Shown one piece after another: positions 1 through 10,600 of a DNA stretch of 64,000 bases. The position numbers were made by a program, and so were the translations under genes. Numbering within the stretch: the first letter of the stretch is position 1; every line of letters starts with the position of its first letter. Source of the DNA: CAVZBT01 sp963773605 (GTDB lineage: Bacteria > Acidobacteriota > UBA6911); contig CAVZBT010000013.1 of NCBI GenBank assembly GCA_963773605.1, forward strand, positions 62,001 through 126,000, given 5' to 3'. The notes under the pieces were generated by a model. That model searched no databases, was not told where the DNA came from, and saw only the letters and a list, made by a program, of their open reading frames with translations.

Positions 1-154
1 GGCCAAAACCGGATCCCCGGGAACGGAGGCGCCCCGAGCAGGAACAAGTCTGCGACGCCCATCCCCGGGTGGCCGGCGCGGGGTGCGGTGGCGCGGGCGC
101 TCTTGCGCTTGCGCCCCGTCTGCCCGGACTCGGCGCGGGACGTGCGCCGGGGTG

Positions 155-1281
155 TCATGGCAGGAACCGCTCGGGATGGCGGAGCTTCTGCGGAAGATAG
201 GTGTCGATGACGTAATTCAAACCGTGCTTGGCCAGGGCCTGCTGCTCGGCGCGCACCCCCATGGCGAGGAGCTGCTCCATCGCGTGCACCCAGGCCTCAT
301 GGTGCCGGATGAAGGGGTCGTTCTTGATCGCGTCCCGAGCGCGTTTGATGTCGACGTCCTTGAGCGGATGTGTCGGCAACTTGTAGTCGACGATGTCCTG
401 CGGCGTGATACCAAGGAACGACGCCTGCGGCACGCAGAAAAACTCGTTGAGGTGGGCCGCATTCCCGGACCCGACCTTGAGGGTCCGGTAGATATTGGTG
501 ATGCCGTACGGGTCGCCGTCCACGAAGACGTACACCGGGATCTTCTTGAAGTCGGCCAGCCGTCGGATGAACCGGCGACAGGCCCGGGTCGGGACTCCCC
601 CCATGCTGACCAGAATGCAGTTCGCCTTCTTCCAGTAGTTGTGTTTCACGAGGCGCTGGAACATCCCGGCCGTTTCGATCACCAGGATGAAGTCCGCAGA
701 GGTCTCGAACTGCAGACCCTCGACCGAAATTGGGACGCTGTAGGCCCCCGAGCCGAACTTCGTGCAGTCGATGCGCAGCATTTTCCCGGTGTCCCGGTCT
801 CGATCGAGCACGATGAGGCGCCCTGCGACGTCCCCCCCTTCTCCTCGGGTATGAACCCAAGCTGTTCCCGATTGACCGCGAAAAATGCTTCGACGTCGTC
901 CATCACGGTGTCGGATTCGGGTTGCTCGTTAAAGCGTGCGTCCTCCCAGTTCTTCGAAACGTAGTACGCCTCCCTCTTGGTGGCGATGTCGTCGTTTGCG
1001 ACCAGCTCTTTCGAGAGCGCCACCATGCGCAGGGTCTGCGCGAAGGTCTTGACGGTGTTGACTGTGAGGGTGCGCTCCTTTTGCTGTCCGGCGATCTCGA
1101 AATACCCACGCTGGGGTGTGTACCGGACATTCGTCAGCGAGCGGACGGGGAACTTCATGGTCGGTTTCTTGCGCGCCATGATCTTCTTGTGGATCTCGGC
1201 GGCGGAGGCGTCGATCGCGGCCAGCACCTTCTGGTTGACGGCCCCGGCGGCTTCGGTTTTCGGGCTCTTTTTCTTGGCCAT
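155..1281 (-). CDS. top6A: DNA topoisomerase VI subunit A (frameshifted)
   Basis: This is the DNA-cleaving subunit of a type IIB topoisomerase, the Spo11/Top6A family. The N-terminal part (frame starting at 1281) carries the winged-helix cleavage domain with the Tyr-Tyr pair in KREAYYVSKN near residues 106-107, where the catalytic tyrosine lies. The C-terminal part (second frame) has the TOPRIM metal-binding motif VDGDPYGI and runs to the stop at 155. The two halves are in different frames. The switch lies at a run of seven C at 832-838, and one extra base there restores a continuous product of about 375 aa, normal for the family. The ATG lies 3 bp after the top6B stop, so the two genes form an operon. 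A single-base sequencing error is the simplest explanation; a real pseudogene cannot be excluded. Confidence 0.88.
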
Positions 1282-1284
1282 GGG

Positions 1285-2949
1285 CTACTCCTGCACCGCG
1301 TCCCTGGACCGGCTCCGCTCCAGAACATCCTTCAGGGTGACCACCAGATCGGATTCCGCCTTCTCCGACAGCCCCAGGATTTCGCGCAGTGCAATCCCGA
1401 TGTGCGGGATGTACTTCTCGATGTAAGAGCGCTTCTTTTCCTCGTCGACCGCCCTGCGGTGGGCACGGATGTGGGACGCCAGCTTGCGGCCGCAGTCCTG
1501 CAGGGCCAGCCGCAGTTCCTTCATGATCTCCGGGTAGGCGGCGATCGCCTCCTTGCTCTCCGACGTGAACGGGACCCACACCGATGCGATGTGAATAAAC
1601 AGCGCCAGCGGCCCCTGCGGCAAGGCGCCCTTGGACTGCGATAGCCCGTAACTGCGCCAGTCGACCGCAAGGACGGATTTCGTGATCCCGCAGGCCGCCT
1701 GCTGATACTGCAGCGGAACCCGGTTGGCGAAACGGAGCAGGTCGATGAGTTCGTCGGAGGGCAACTTCCCCCCGTACGCCATCCCGATTTCCACCTGGAA
1801 CGGGTTGCCGCGATAGACGGAAGGGGCGCGGGTGATGGCCGTGAAGAAGGCGGCATCGATTTCCTTCTTCAGCCCCGCCAGGATCTGCTGCTCGCCGATC
1901 GGGGACAGGCAATTCGTCGGCGGGCTCATGATTTTCACCTGACTGATTGCCTTGTACAGCTGTTCCGCCTCGCTGGCCGCGATTGCATGCGGGTTCGAGT
2001 TCGGCCTCAGGCCTGCCGCTTTGCAGATGTCCAGCGCGACGCGGCTGCTGACGCGCGAGAAGTCGCGCTGCAGCGCCACGGCCAGTTGGCGGGCGGTGGT
2101 CTCCTTCATCATCTTGATCAACGCCCCGAGTTCGACGCCGTACGGGTGAGGCTTGATCTGCCGCGGTTCGGGCGGGAGTGCGTCGGAACCGCGCGGGAAA
2201 TGCAAGCTCCCGGCACCGCCCGGGAAGGAGAAGAAGATCTCGCAGTGCGGGTTGGCGATGGCCGTTTGACGTATGTAGTCGTCGATCGAATGCCGGCCCT
2301 TTTTGTAGGTGCCGACCAGCTCGATCTCGACCCGCGTGCCGTGCGGAGGTTCCCATTGCACGGCGCTATCGGTCAGGACCTGCGGGGTGTTCTTCCGGGT
2401 GTCGATCTGGATCTCGTAGTAGTGGGCCGGTTTGTCCGGCGCGGTGCGCGAGGTGACGACGATCGATTTACCCGTCGTGAGCAGGCCGTACATCCCGGCT
2501 GCCGAAATCCCGATGCCCTGCTGTCCTCGGGCCTGCTTCAGAGCATGAAATTTCGACCCGTAAAGCAGTTTGCCGAAAATCTTCGGGATCTGGGCCTTGA
2601 CGATGCCTGGGCCGTTGTCTTCGACCGCGATGCGGAACCGGTCCTCCGCGAGCTGCTGGATCTCCACCCTCAGGACAGGGAGTATCCCGGCTTCCTCGCA
2701 GGCGTCGAGCGAGTTGTCCACTGCTTCTTTGATGGCCGTGAGCAGAGCCTTTTGCGGGTTGTCGAACCCGAGGAGGTGGCGGTTCTTGGTGAAGAATTCC
2801 GATACGGAAATCTCACGCTGGCGCGAGGCCATGCTTTCGGCCGTCTCACGGCGCGAGACCGTGGGCGCAGGCTCAGGGGGAGCGGCCGCTGCCTCCGGAA
2901 CCCGACGCGTGTCCCGTTTCTGCGCGGCTTTTGCCGGAAGAGAGTCCAT
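1285..2949 (-). CDS. top6B: DNA topoisomerase VI subunit B (GHKL ATPase)
   Basis: This is the ATPase subunit of topoisomerase VI, which dimerises on ATP binding and drives strand passage with subunit A. The GHKL (Bergerat) fold is visible: KEAVDNSLDACE (N box), VEDNGPGI (G1 box) and GQQGIGISAAGMYG (lid). The transducer and C-terminal parts follow at normal length (about 554 aa from this start). The frame stays open upstream to a TTG at 3075, but the extra 42 residues are low-complexity and basic, so the ATG at 2949 is preferred; neither start has a good Shine-Dalgarno. The first 35 residues or so after it are Ala/Pro-rich and precede the conserved core, which begins near MASRQREISVSEFF. The gene directly precedes top6A. 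Topoisomerase VI is typical of archaea and plants and only patchy in bacteria. Confidence 0.92.
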   Translation of the reverse strand: MDSLPAKAAQKRDTRRVPEAAAAPPEPAPTVSRRETAESMASRQREISVSEFFTKNRHLLGFDNPQKALLTAIKEAVDNSLDACEEAGILPVLRVEIQQLAEDRFRIAVEDNGPGIVKAQIPKIFGKLLYGSKFHALKQARGQQGIGISAAGMYGLLTTGKSIVVTSRTAPDKPAHYYEIQIDTRKNTPQVLTDSAVQWEPPHGTRVEIELVGTYKKGRHSIDDYIRQTAIANPHCEIFFSFPGGAGSLHFPRGSDALPPEPRQIKPHPYGVELGALIKMMKETTARQLAVALQRDFSRVSSRVALDICKAAGLRPNSNPHAIAASEAEQLYKAISQVKIMSPPTNCLSPIGEQQILAGLKKEIDAAFFTAITRAPSVYRGNPFQVEIGMAYGGKLPSDELIDLLRFANRVPLQYQQAACGITKSVLAVDWRSYGLSQSKGALPQGPLALFIHIASVWVPFTSESKEAIAAYPEIMKELRLALQDCGRKLASHIRAHRRAVDEEKKRSYIEKYIPHIGIALREILGLSEKAESDLVVTLKDVLERSRSRDAVQE

Positions 2950-3350
2950 CAAGCTCAACTGGCGAGGCGCATCGGGATCGGCCCTGCGGAGGGAATGGGC
3001 AGATTTGATTCTGGGCGGAATACGGGTACTCCTCCTTCCACTACGAATGTGAGGCTGAGGTTCGCATGATACCAAAACCTGCCACGGAGAGCACTGAAGA
3101 CACGCGAAAGTTCTGTGGCGCTGTGGGAACCGTAGTGAAACAGCGCAATTTGGAGTGCGGCGGCTCGACGCCGCCCTTCACCGCCGGATACGCATCTTCG
3201 GCGGACGACACCGAAGGACACGGTCCGACCCGGATAGGAGCGGCGCCCAGGAGCCACCACCAAAGCGGCGTCGAGCCGCCGCACTTGGTTGTGGCCCCCG
3301 GCCGCGCCGTGATTTCCGTGGCAAAGCAGTTTTAGGTGCCGAACCCGCCT
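2950..3350. other. intergenic region holding a REP-like inverted pair
   Basis: No supportable gene lies between the topoisomerase VI B start and the end of the first giant secreted protein gene. A GGAGGAG stretch on the minus strand near 3027-3033 has no ATG, GTG or TTG at proper spacing. The notable content is the 21-bp inverted repeat at 3154-3174 and 3265-3285. If the TTG at 3075 were the true top6B start, the first 126 bases would be coding. Confidence 0.6.
3154..3285. repeat. REP-like 21-bp perfect inverted repeat pair
   Basis: The 21-bp sequence at 3154-3174, beginning AGTGCGGCGGCTCGACGCC, is found again as an exact reverse complement at 3265-3285. The arms are 90 bp apart. The pair lies between two minus-strand genes and contains no gene. 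GC-rich, paired, inverted intergenic repeats of this size resemble REP/BIME elements, which are often spread by RAYT transposases. No transposase is present here and no further copy was noticed in this window, so the REP assignment is an inference. Confidence 0.6.
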
Positions 3351-6300
3351 TTACGGGATAACGATTACAGGTAGCGTGGCAAAGACGTCGGCCAACTCGT
3401 TGTCATAGCGCAGAGCTACGCCACTCACCGGCGCCGTCGCGATCACTTCCAGTGTTCCCTGGAACTCCCCGTAACCGGTGGAGAACCACTGGGTGAAGAA
3501 CCTGGCCACATGCTCGCGGGGCGCCAGATTGAAGCCCTGGGTGGCCGCGACATTGCCTGCCGAGTCGCGCAGGTTAAGGGTGATTCCCACGGTCGAAGCA
3601 TTGGGGTTGCAGATGGCCAGTCCTGATTCCGCAAACCCGAGGCTCTCCACGTAGGTCGTGAAATGGGTCGCTGCGGGCGATGTGGAAACGCCGGCCTCCG
3701 ACGTGATCCCGGACGGCGCAACCGTCTGGAAAATGGCGGAACCGCCGATCGGCTGCGGAGAGGTGACCTTCACCCAACCGACTTTCACCCCGGGCGACGT
3801 GCCGTCCGTGATAAACCGCGCCGCTCCCTTCGCGCTCAGCGCGACGTCCAGGGTTGCTTTGCCCGTGCCGCCGACGGGCAGGGACAGGGGCGCTGCCGTC
3901 GTCGCCGAAAAACTCCAGCCGCGCCGTCGTCGCCGTGGCGCTCGGGTTGACCAGGATGAAGTTCGTGCGGTAGCCGCCTCCGTCCGCGACCTGCGGGAAA
4001 TACAGTATCTGTGACGCCTCGTCGGCCAGAACGGGAATCGTCGAGAACACGTCCTGTGCGCGGTTGTCATATCTCAACGCGACGGCGAAAACGTCCCGGT
4101 CGCTGCTGAACTCTATGCTCCCTTCAAAGGCATCGGAGGACGCAAAGTCCTGAATCGCGAAGCGCGCCAAGTGGCCGCCGCCGTAAAGCGTCTCCGCGGG
4201 TTTGGTCGCGATAGTCCGGCCCGACGTGTCACGCAGCGTCATGGTGAGGTTGGCCGGTTCGCTGCCGGTATTTGCGATGGCATACCCCGAGTAGGCATGG
4301 TTCAGGTTGTCGACGTAGACAGTGAAGTTCCTCGTGGGTTTGGACAGCCCCACGCCGGCTTCGCTGGTGACGAGGCTCCCGTTCATGGTCTGGAACAGGG
4401 CGCTGCCGTGGACTTGCAGGTTGCTGAGGAATTTCGCGTAACCCACGACGGTGTCGTTGCCGGACCCGGTCGCATCCATCCGCACCGTGCCGCCCGGGGC
4501 GAGCAGGAAATTGAAGGTATTGGCGGTCTGGTTTCCAATCGTCACGGGGAAACCGCTGCCGTCGGATTTTGTGACCGTGAGGTTAACGAGGGCCGACTGG
4601 GCGTCGGCGTTGACGCCAAAGATCGTGGTGCGATAGCCCCCGCCGGCGGCAACCTGGGGGAACACGGATTTGGAGGTGAGGCTGGTCGGGGAGACGTACT
4701 CGAACGCGCCCATGTCCGGCGCCGCGGCGCCGTCACCGTCGCCGTCCAGGCTCCGGGGGAACCCCTCGGCATCGGCGGCGGGCAGGTCCTTGTCGCTGCC
4801 GTCCCCTTTGTCGATGCAGGGCGACGAGGACTGCAGGTGGAAATTGCGCGCTGCCGCATCCACGAACTGGGGGTCGCTGTTGATATTGCCGTCCTTCCCG
4901 GGATATGCGCTCCTGGCGGCGACGGAGTTCTTCACGGTCAGGTTGGCCTCGGGGGTGTCCGTGTCGTGGCCGATATCCAATTTGGTATTGCCGTAGGCTA
5001 TGGTGTTGACCACCCTGGCGGTACCGGAACTGTAGACGGCTATGCCCGCCTGCGAGTTGCCGTATGCGGTGCAGTTGACTATCGTTGCGCTGCCCGAAGG
5101 ACCGAAGACCGCGATCCCGTCCGCCGACTGACCGCCGGTAGCCAGGGCGGCAACCGTATTCGCAATGGTCGCCGGCCCCCCCGCAATCTGCACGGCCCGT
5201 GTGTTTCCATAGACGGTCAGGCCGTCGACGCGGGCCGACTTGTTGTTGCTCAGGTTGAGGGTTGCCGCGGCGGAAATCGAGCGCCCGTCCAGGATGGGGT
5301 GCTGGCCGGAGGCGGCTTTGAGGACCAGGCTCTTGCCGTTTACGGTGACGGCCTCCGTGTAGGTGCCGCTGTCGATGATCTGGATGGCGTCGCCGTTGCC
5401 CGCAGCCTCCACTGCAGCCGAAACGGATGCGTACATTCCGCCGCCCCCTGGTTTGCTCACGGTTCTGGTTTCCGGGCCGGCGATGGAGATCGGCAGGGCG
5501 CTCTCCAGGATGCGCAGGTCGTAGGAGCCGTATTCGGCGGGGTTGGAAGCGCCGTCGTAACGGCGGACCGCGACGTAGTAGCGGCCGGAGGCGGGGGCCG
5601 GCCAGCCGATGCGCGACCCGCGGCCTGGTCCGGCGTCGTCGCTCGTAGCCAGCGGGGTAACCCCGTCGCGGGCGAGCAGCTGCAGGATGGTGTCCGCGCC
5701 ATTGCCGAGGTTCAGGGCCTCGATCGCGTAGATGCGCCCGGCGGTGGCGTCGATGGCGACGTAGTCCACGTCGGCCGCCGGGTAAAAGGTGTGGTGCTTT
5801 TCAGGGCCGCCGAGGTTGAAGGTCCCGGGGCTCGGGTCCTGGGAAGTCCAGTCGCTCCCCGAGTCCGTATCGACGCCGGAGAAGCTCCGCCCGAGGGTCC
5901 TGCCGAACGACGGCGAGGCCGGGTTGGGGCCGGACCAGTTGCCGACCGGGAACTCCGCGGAATCGCCCCAGCGGACGAAGTCCCGCGCGGCGCCGCCGCG
6001 GTCCCGGAGCGAGCAGGCCCCATCCAGCCCGGGCATCCACGGGAAATCCGTGTTAAAGGAGAGGAAGTACTTGCCGTTGCCGCCGCCGGTTTCCGACAGG
6101 CGCACGAAATTCCCGGGTTTCAGCCTGAATGAAGGCAGTTCCACCCGCGCCGTCACCGCACCAGACCTGCTGGCGACGACCGTCCAGCCCGTCAGGTCGG
6201 CTTCGGTATCACCGCCGTTGAACAGCTCTATGCTGTTGACCAGCCCGGTGTCCATTTCGTTGATCACGACGCGCGGCCCGCCGGCCAGCGCGAGCGCCGC

Positions 6301-7572
6301 CGGTTGCACGACGGGGGCTTCGGCGGTCGAATTATCCCGTTCCTGCGCATCGGCGCCCAGCTCTATGCCGTTCAAGGCGACAAAAATGTTCGCTATCTCC
6401 GCCGGCGCTCCTTTACCCTGGGCGAACCACCCGTCCCAAAACCGCTCGACCGTGACGGGAGCGTTAGCCAGGTTGCGCAAAACCACGGTCAGGACGCTCC
6501 AGACGTCTTCGATGGGCCTCTGGAGCGGGTCGTCGTCGAACGCCGGCGACGCATCGTCGGATGCCGGACCGTCGGTGATGTCCCAAAGGGCGGCGGCCAC
6601 GGCCAGCATGTTGGCGGCGCCGCGTCGACTCTTGATCTGGTTGGGGCTTGGAGTGGCGAGCGACTCGATCTCGGTCGAAAAAACGGCCTTCGAGTTGATG
6701 ATGCTGGTGAAATAGGAATCCGGCCGCGAGTACCCCTTGAATTTCCGGATCATCGCGCCCAGGTACATCGACGCTCCTTCGGTCCACGCGAGCCGCAGGT
6801 CCTGATCGCTGTCCCCGTCGAAGGAAAAGATCGGCAGCCGCTCCGGAAAGGGTTCGTCCTGCTTCGAGTAGGCGTCGAGGAGAAAATGACCGAAATGGTG
6901 AGCGATGACGGGGTCGTCCTGAGATGAGGGTGTATCGATATAGGCGTACCGGCCGGTCCCGCTGACGTAAAAGGAGCCCGCCCCGGCGAAGGGGTGGCTG
7001 GAGCTCCAGAGCATCGTCATTCCGATCGGCGGGAAACTCCCGGTCATGGCGGTTGCGAATTCCATGCCGTCGTAGCAGACGTCCCAGATGTTGAAGGCGC
7101 GCCCGGCATCCGAACTGGCCCGGGCGAGAGGCGTCCCCATCCCGGCAGGGCTGTTGCCTGTGGCCCCCACATCGGCGGAAGCGATGCTGTAGTTGCTGCC
7201 GAAAGAGGAGATGTTGCTTGTTGCGGCTCGCACGTCGAGGAGGAGCCCCGGGGTGGCGCTCGACGTGGTAACGCAGACCGCCCGAATTATCTGTGCGGTT
7301 GATCCGGGAACGACTATGGAGAACTCGCCGTTGGCGTTCGTCGCGCCGGTGGCGAGCGTTGTGCCCGTGGACGCCGCGACGATTCTGACGTCGGCAAATC
7401 GTATCGGAAGATACCTCACTTCGTCGGTGAAACCCGTCGTGTTGAACACACGGTCTTCATACGTGAACCTGCCCGTAGCGGTGTAGTCGGCGAAAGCCGG
7501 CGCGGACACGAACATGAGAAAGACGAACGTAGCGCAAGCGACGAGCAGCAGGCGCGGTTTGGTGCGTGGCAT
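3351..7572 (-). CDS. giant secreted protein: degenerate metallopeptidase, lamin-tail, PPC, beta-helix and two FPQ modules (frameshifted)
   Basis: This is a secreted multidomain protein of about 1,407 aa. From the ATG at 7572: signal peptide MPRTKPRLLLVACATFVFL ending at AFA; a carboxypeptidase-regulatory-like domain (ATGRFTYEDR...NANGEF); a peptidase-like domain with HHFGH at residues 225-229 and the later WTEGASMYLG; a lamin-tail domain (VVINEMDTG...IELFN); a PPC-like domain (HHTFYPAADVDYVAI); a right-handed beta-helix with NC/NT repeats ending CIDKGDGSDKDLP; then two modules of about 230 aa opening FPQVAAGGGYRT and YFPQVADGGGYRT. The zinc motif HEXXH is changed to HHFGH, so peptidase activity is doubtful. 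The frame breaks near 3890-3905, in a C run, inside the last module; the product resumes in the next frame to the TAA at 3351. It is the paralogue of the upstream gene at 7698-11859. No function is known. Confidence 0.82.
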
Positions 7573-7697
7573 GTGGCCCCCGGCGGCGGCAAGCATCAGG
7601 ATTGGTGCGAACCGGCCTATTCTAAAGGAACTCGCCGCGGAATTCACCCGCCATGAAAGTCGGGGTAGAGGCACGTTTGTGCCCCCTTCGAGGCGGG

Positions 7698-10600
7698 TCA
7701 GGGGATCGTGACCACGGGGATCGTTGCGAACACGTCGGCCAGGTAGTTGTCGTAGCGTAACGCGACCCCCGCGACCGGCACGCCGGAAGCGACCTCGAGG
7801 GTCCCCTGGAACTCCGGAAAGGCATCGGGGAACCACTCGTTGAAGAATCTCGCCACGTGGCCGAACGGAGGGAGCAGGAGGCTGTCGGACGCGACGATCT
7901 CTCCGCCGGCATTGCGCAGCCGCAGGGTCAGCCGCACGGCGCGCCCGCTCGGATTGCAGATGGCCAGGCCGGATTCGGTGTAGCCGAGGCTCTCCACGTA
8001 ACTCGTAAAGCGGGGCACCGCAGGGGACGCCGCGACCCCGGCCTGCGACACGATTCGGCCTCCGGAAACCGCCTGGAAGATCGACGAACCGCCCACGGGT
8101 ACGCTGGAAGTCACCCGGACCCATCCGGTCACCGTACCGGCAGAAGAGCCGTCGGTCGCAAATGACAAGACGCCGTCGCGCGGGATGGTGACGTCGTGGC
8201 TCGGTTTCGTGACGCCTCCTATCGGGAACGCGAGCGGCAAGCCGCTGCTCGAGAAGAACTCGATGCGGGCATGCGCGGTCGACGGGGCGGGGTTGATTAG
8301 AACGAAAGTGGTCCGGTAGCCACCGCCGTCGGCGATCTGCGGAAAGTAGAGCTCGGTCGCCGCCTCATCCGCAAGGACCGGTATGGTGGAAAATGCATCC
8401 TGCTCCGGGTTGTCGTAGCGGAGGGCCACGGCCCACAACGGCTGGTCGGCGGCAAACTCGAGCGTCCCTTCCAGGCCCCTCAGATCCTCGGTGAACCTCT
8501 GGAAGGCGAACTCGGCGAGATGATGCCCGGCAGACAAGGTGAAGGTCCGTGGAGTGCCCAGAGTGGACCCGTCCGAACGGCGCATGGTCAACCGCACCTG
8601 CGCCGGAAGCGTCCCGGGATTTGCGACTGCGTAGCCGGAGAAGGCGTTGTTGGCATTGTCAATATAGATCCGGAAAGCTCTCGCCGGTTTCGATACTCCG
8701 ACTCCCGCTTCGCTCAGGACGCGGCCTCCAGCAATCCGTCGGAACAGGATGCTTCCGCCGCCCGGGCTGGTGGTGAGTACGCGGGCGTATCCTGTCAGCG
8801 TGTTTTCCGTCGCGCCGGACTGAAGCCGGGCCGTCCCGAGGGCCGGCAATGGGAGGGTTACCGACGACCCCGGATCGGCTGAACGTGCTTGCAGGGATCG
8901 GGCCGCCATCCGAGGCGGTGAGGAGCACCCGGGCTGCCGAATCGTGCGCCGCGGGGTTGATTGCGACAATGGAGGTTTCGTAGGACCCCCCGACCGCAAA
9001 CTGCGGGAATACCGCGGCGGAAGCCAGCGCCGAGGGCGGCAGATACTCGTACGCGCCGATATCCGGTGCCGCCGAGCCACTCCCGTCACCGTCGACATCG
9101 CGGGCAATCCCGTCGCCGTCGCGCGCGGGGGCATCTTCCGCGTTCGGATCGGCCTTGTCGATTGCCGCCGACCCGGACTGGAGATGGAAATCGTCGCCGT
9201 TGGTGTCCGAGAACCCGGGGCTCCCCTGGATGTTGCCGTCTCGAGCTGTGAATGTACCGGTCGCGACGACGGAGTTCCTAACCGCGATGGTGCCCGAGGT
9301 GCTGTCGACCGCCACGTCCCCGCCCGCGTTGCCGGAGAGGATCGAATTCACCACGCGGGCGGATGCCCTGCTGAAAATCGCCAGCCCGGCGTTGCCGTTG
9401 GAAGCGACGACGCAATTCACCAGGTTTACGACGCTGTCGGGCCCCGATGCCCGGATGCCGTAGGCATCCCCTGCCGCACCCGTGGACCGAAACACCGATG
9501 CGTTGACCAGCGTCGTGGTCCCGGAAGAGACGAGCACGACGGGCGCGCCGCCCCGTATCCTGAGCCCCTCGATGCGGGCGGATTGGGCTGCAATCGAGAG
9601 GGTGGGCAAGTTGTTGGCGGCCGAGCCGTCCAGGACGGGGCTCTGACCTGCCGCCGCCCGGATCGTCAGGTTCTTGCCGGTGATGGACAGCATCTCGCGA
9701 TACGTTGCGCTGTCGCGGATTTCAATTGTGTCTCCCGAGCGTGCCGCCGTGACCGCCTCGCCGAGCGTGGCATACCTGCCCCCACCCGACCTTGCGACGG
9801 TGATGGGTTCACGGGCCGCAATCCGCACGTCAAACGAACCGAACTCAGCGTAGTTCCATGTGGTATAGCGGCGTGCGCGCAGAAAGTACCTGCCGGAAGA
9901 AGGTGCGGTCCACAGAATACGGGCCCCATTGGCGGCATCGGCCGCCTCGGTCGATGTGAGCACTTCCGTGCCGTCGGCGGACAGAACGTCGATGACCACG
10001 GCGCCGCCGTTTGCGACGTTCACGGTTTCGATCAGGTATGCGATGCCCGATGTGGCGTTAAAGCCCGTGTAGTCGATGTCGCCGGCGGGGTAAAACGTGT
10101 GGTGCAACTCGCCCGCGCCGAAGTTGTAGGTCCCGAGGGACGGGTCTTGCGCGCGCCAATCGGATGCGGTGTCCGTTGCCGGCAGGGTAATGGGGCGTGC
10201 CAGCGTCTTGCCGGCCGGCGGGGCTGCGGGGTTTGCGCCGGCTGCTTCGCGGCCATCCGGGGGCAGGTCTTTCGAACGGCCCCAGCGGACGAAATCCCTG
10301 GTCTTGCCTGCGCTGTCGACAAGGGCGCAGGAGCCTTCCGCGTCATTGGCCCAGGAAACATTCGTGTCGAAATACAGCATCGTCTCGGAGTCGTCCCCCG
10401 AGGTTTCCGACAATACGACAAATGCCCCCGGCGCGAGTTTAAACGGCGGGATCTCAAATGTGGCGGGGTCATACCCCTTGGCCAGCCCGAGTACCTTCCA
10501 GCCGGAGAGGTCGGCTTCCTGGCTGCCGGCGTTGTAGAGTTCGACGGCATCCAGACGGCCCATGTCGATCTCGTTGATCAGAACCTTTACGCCGCTTTCC

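Noticed and set aside
1..154. Possible end of another gene at the left edge
   Set aside because: No frame with recognisable protein similarity or start/stop evidence; the sequence is simply GC-rich downstream of top6A.
929..2356. Minus-strand open frame of about 475 codons
   Set aside because: It lies in another frame over topoisomerase VI B and A, which have clear catalytic motifs.
4171..6132. Long plus-strand open frame (over 650 codons)
   Set aside because: It is antisense to the first giant secreted protein, whose domains are clear. The translation is Gly/Arg/Val-rich without a recognisable domain, the usual shadow of a high-GC gene. The same holds for the plus-strand frame at 8944-10779.
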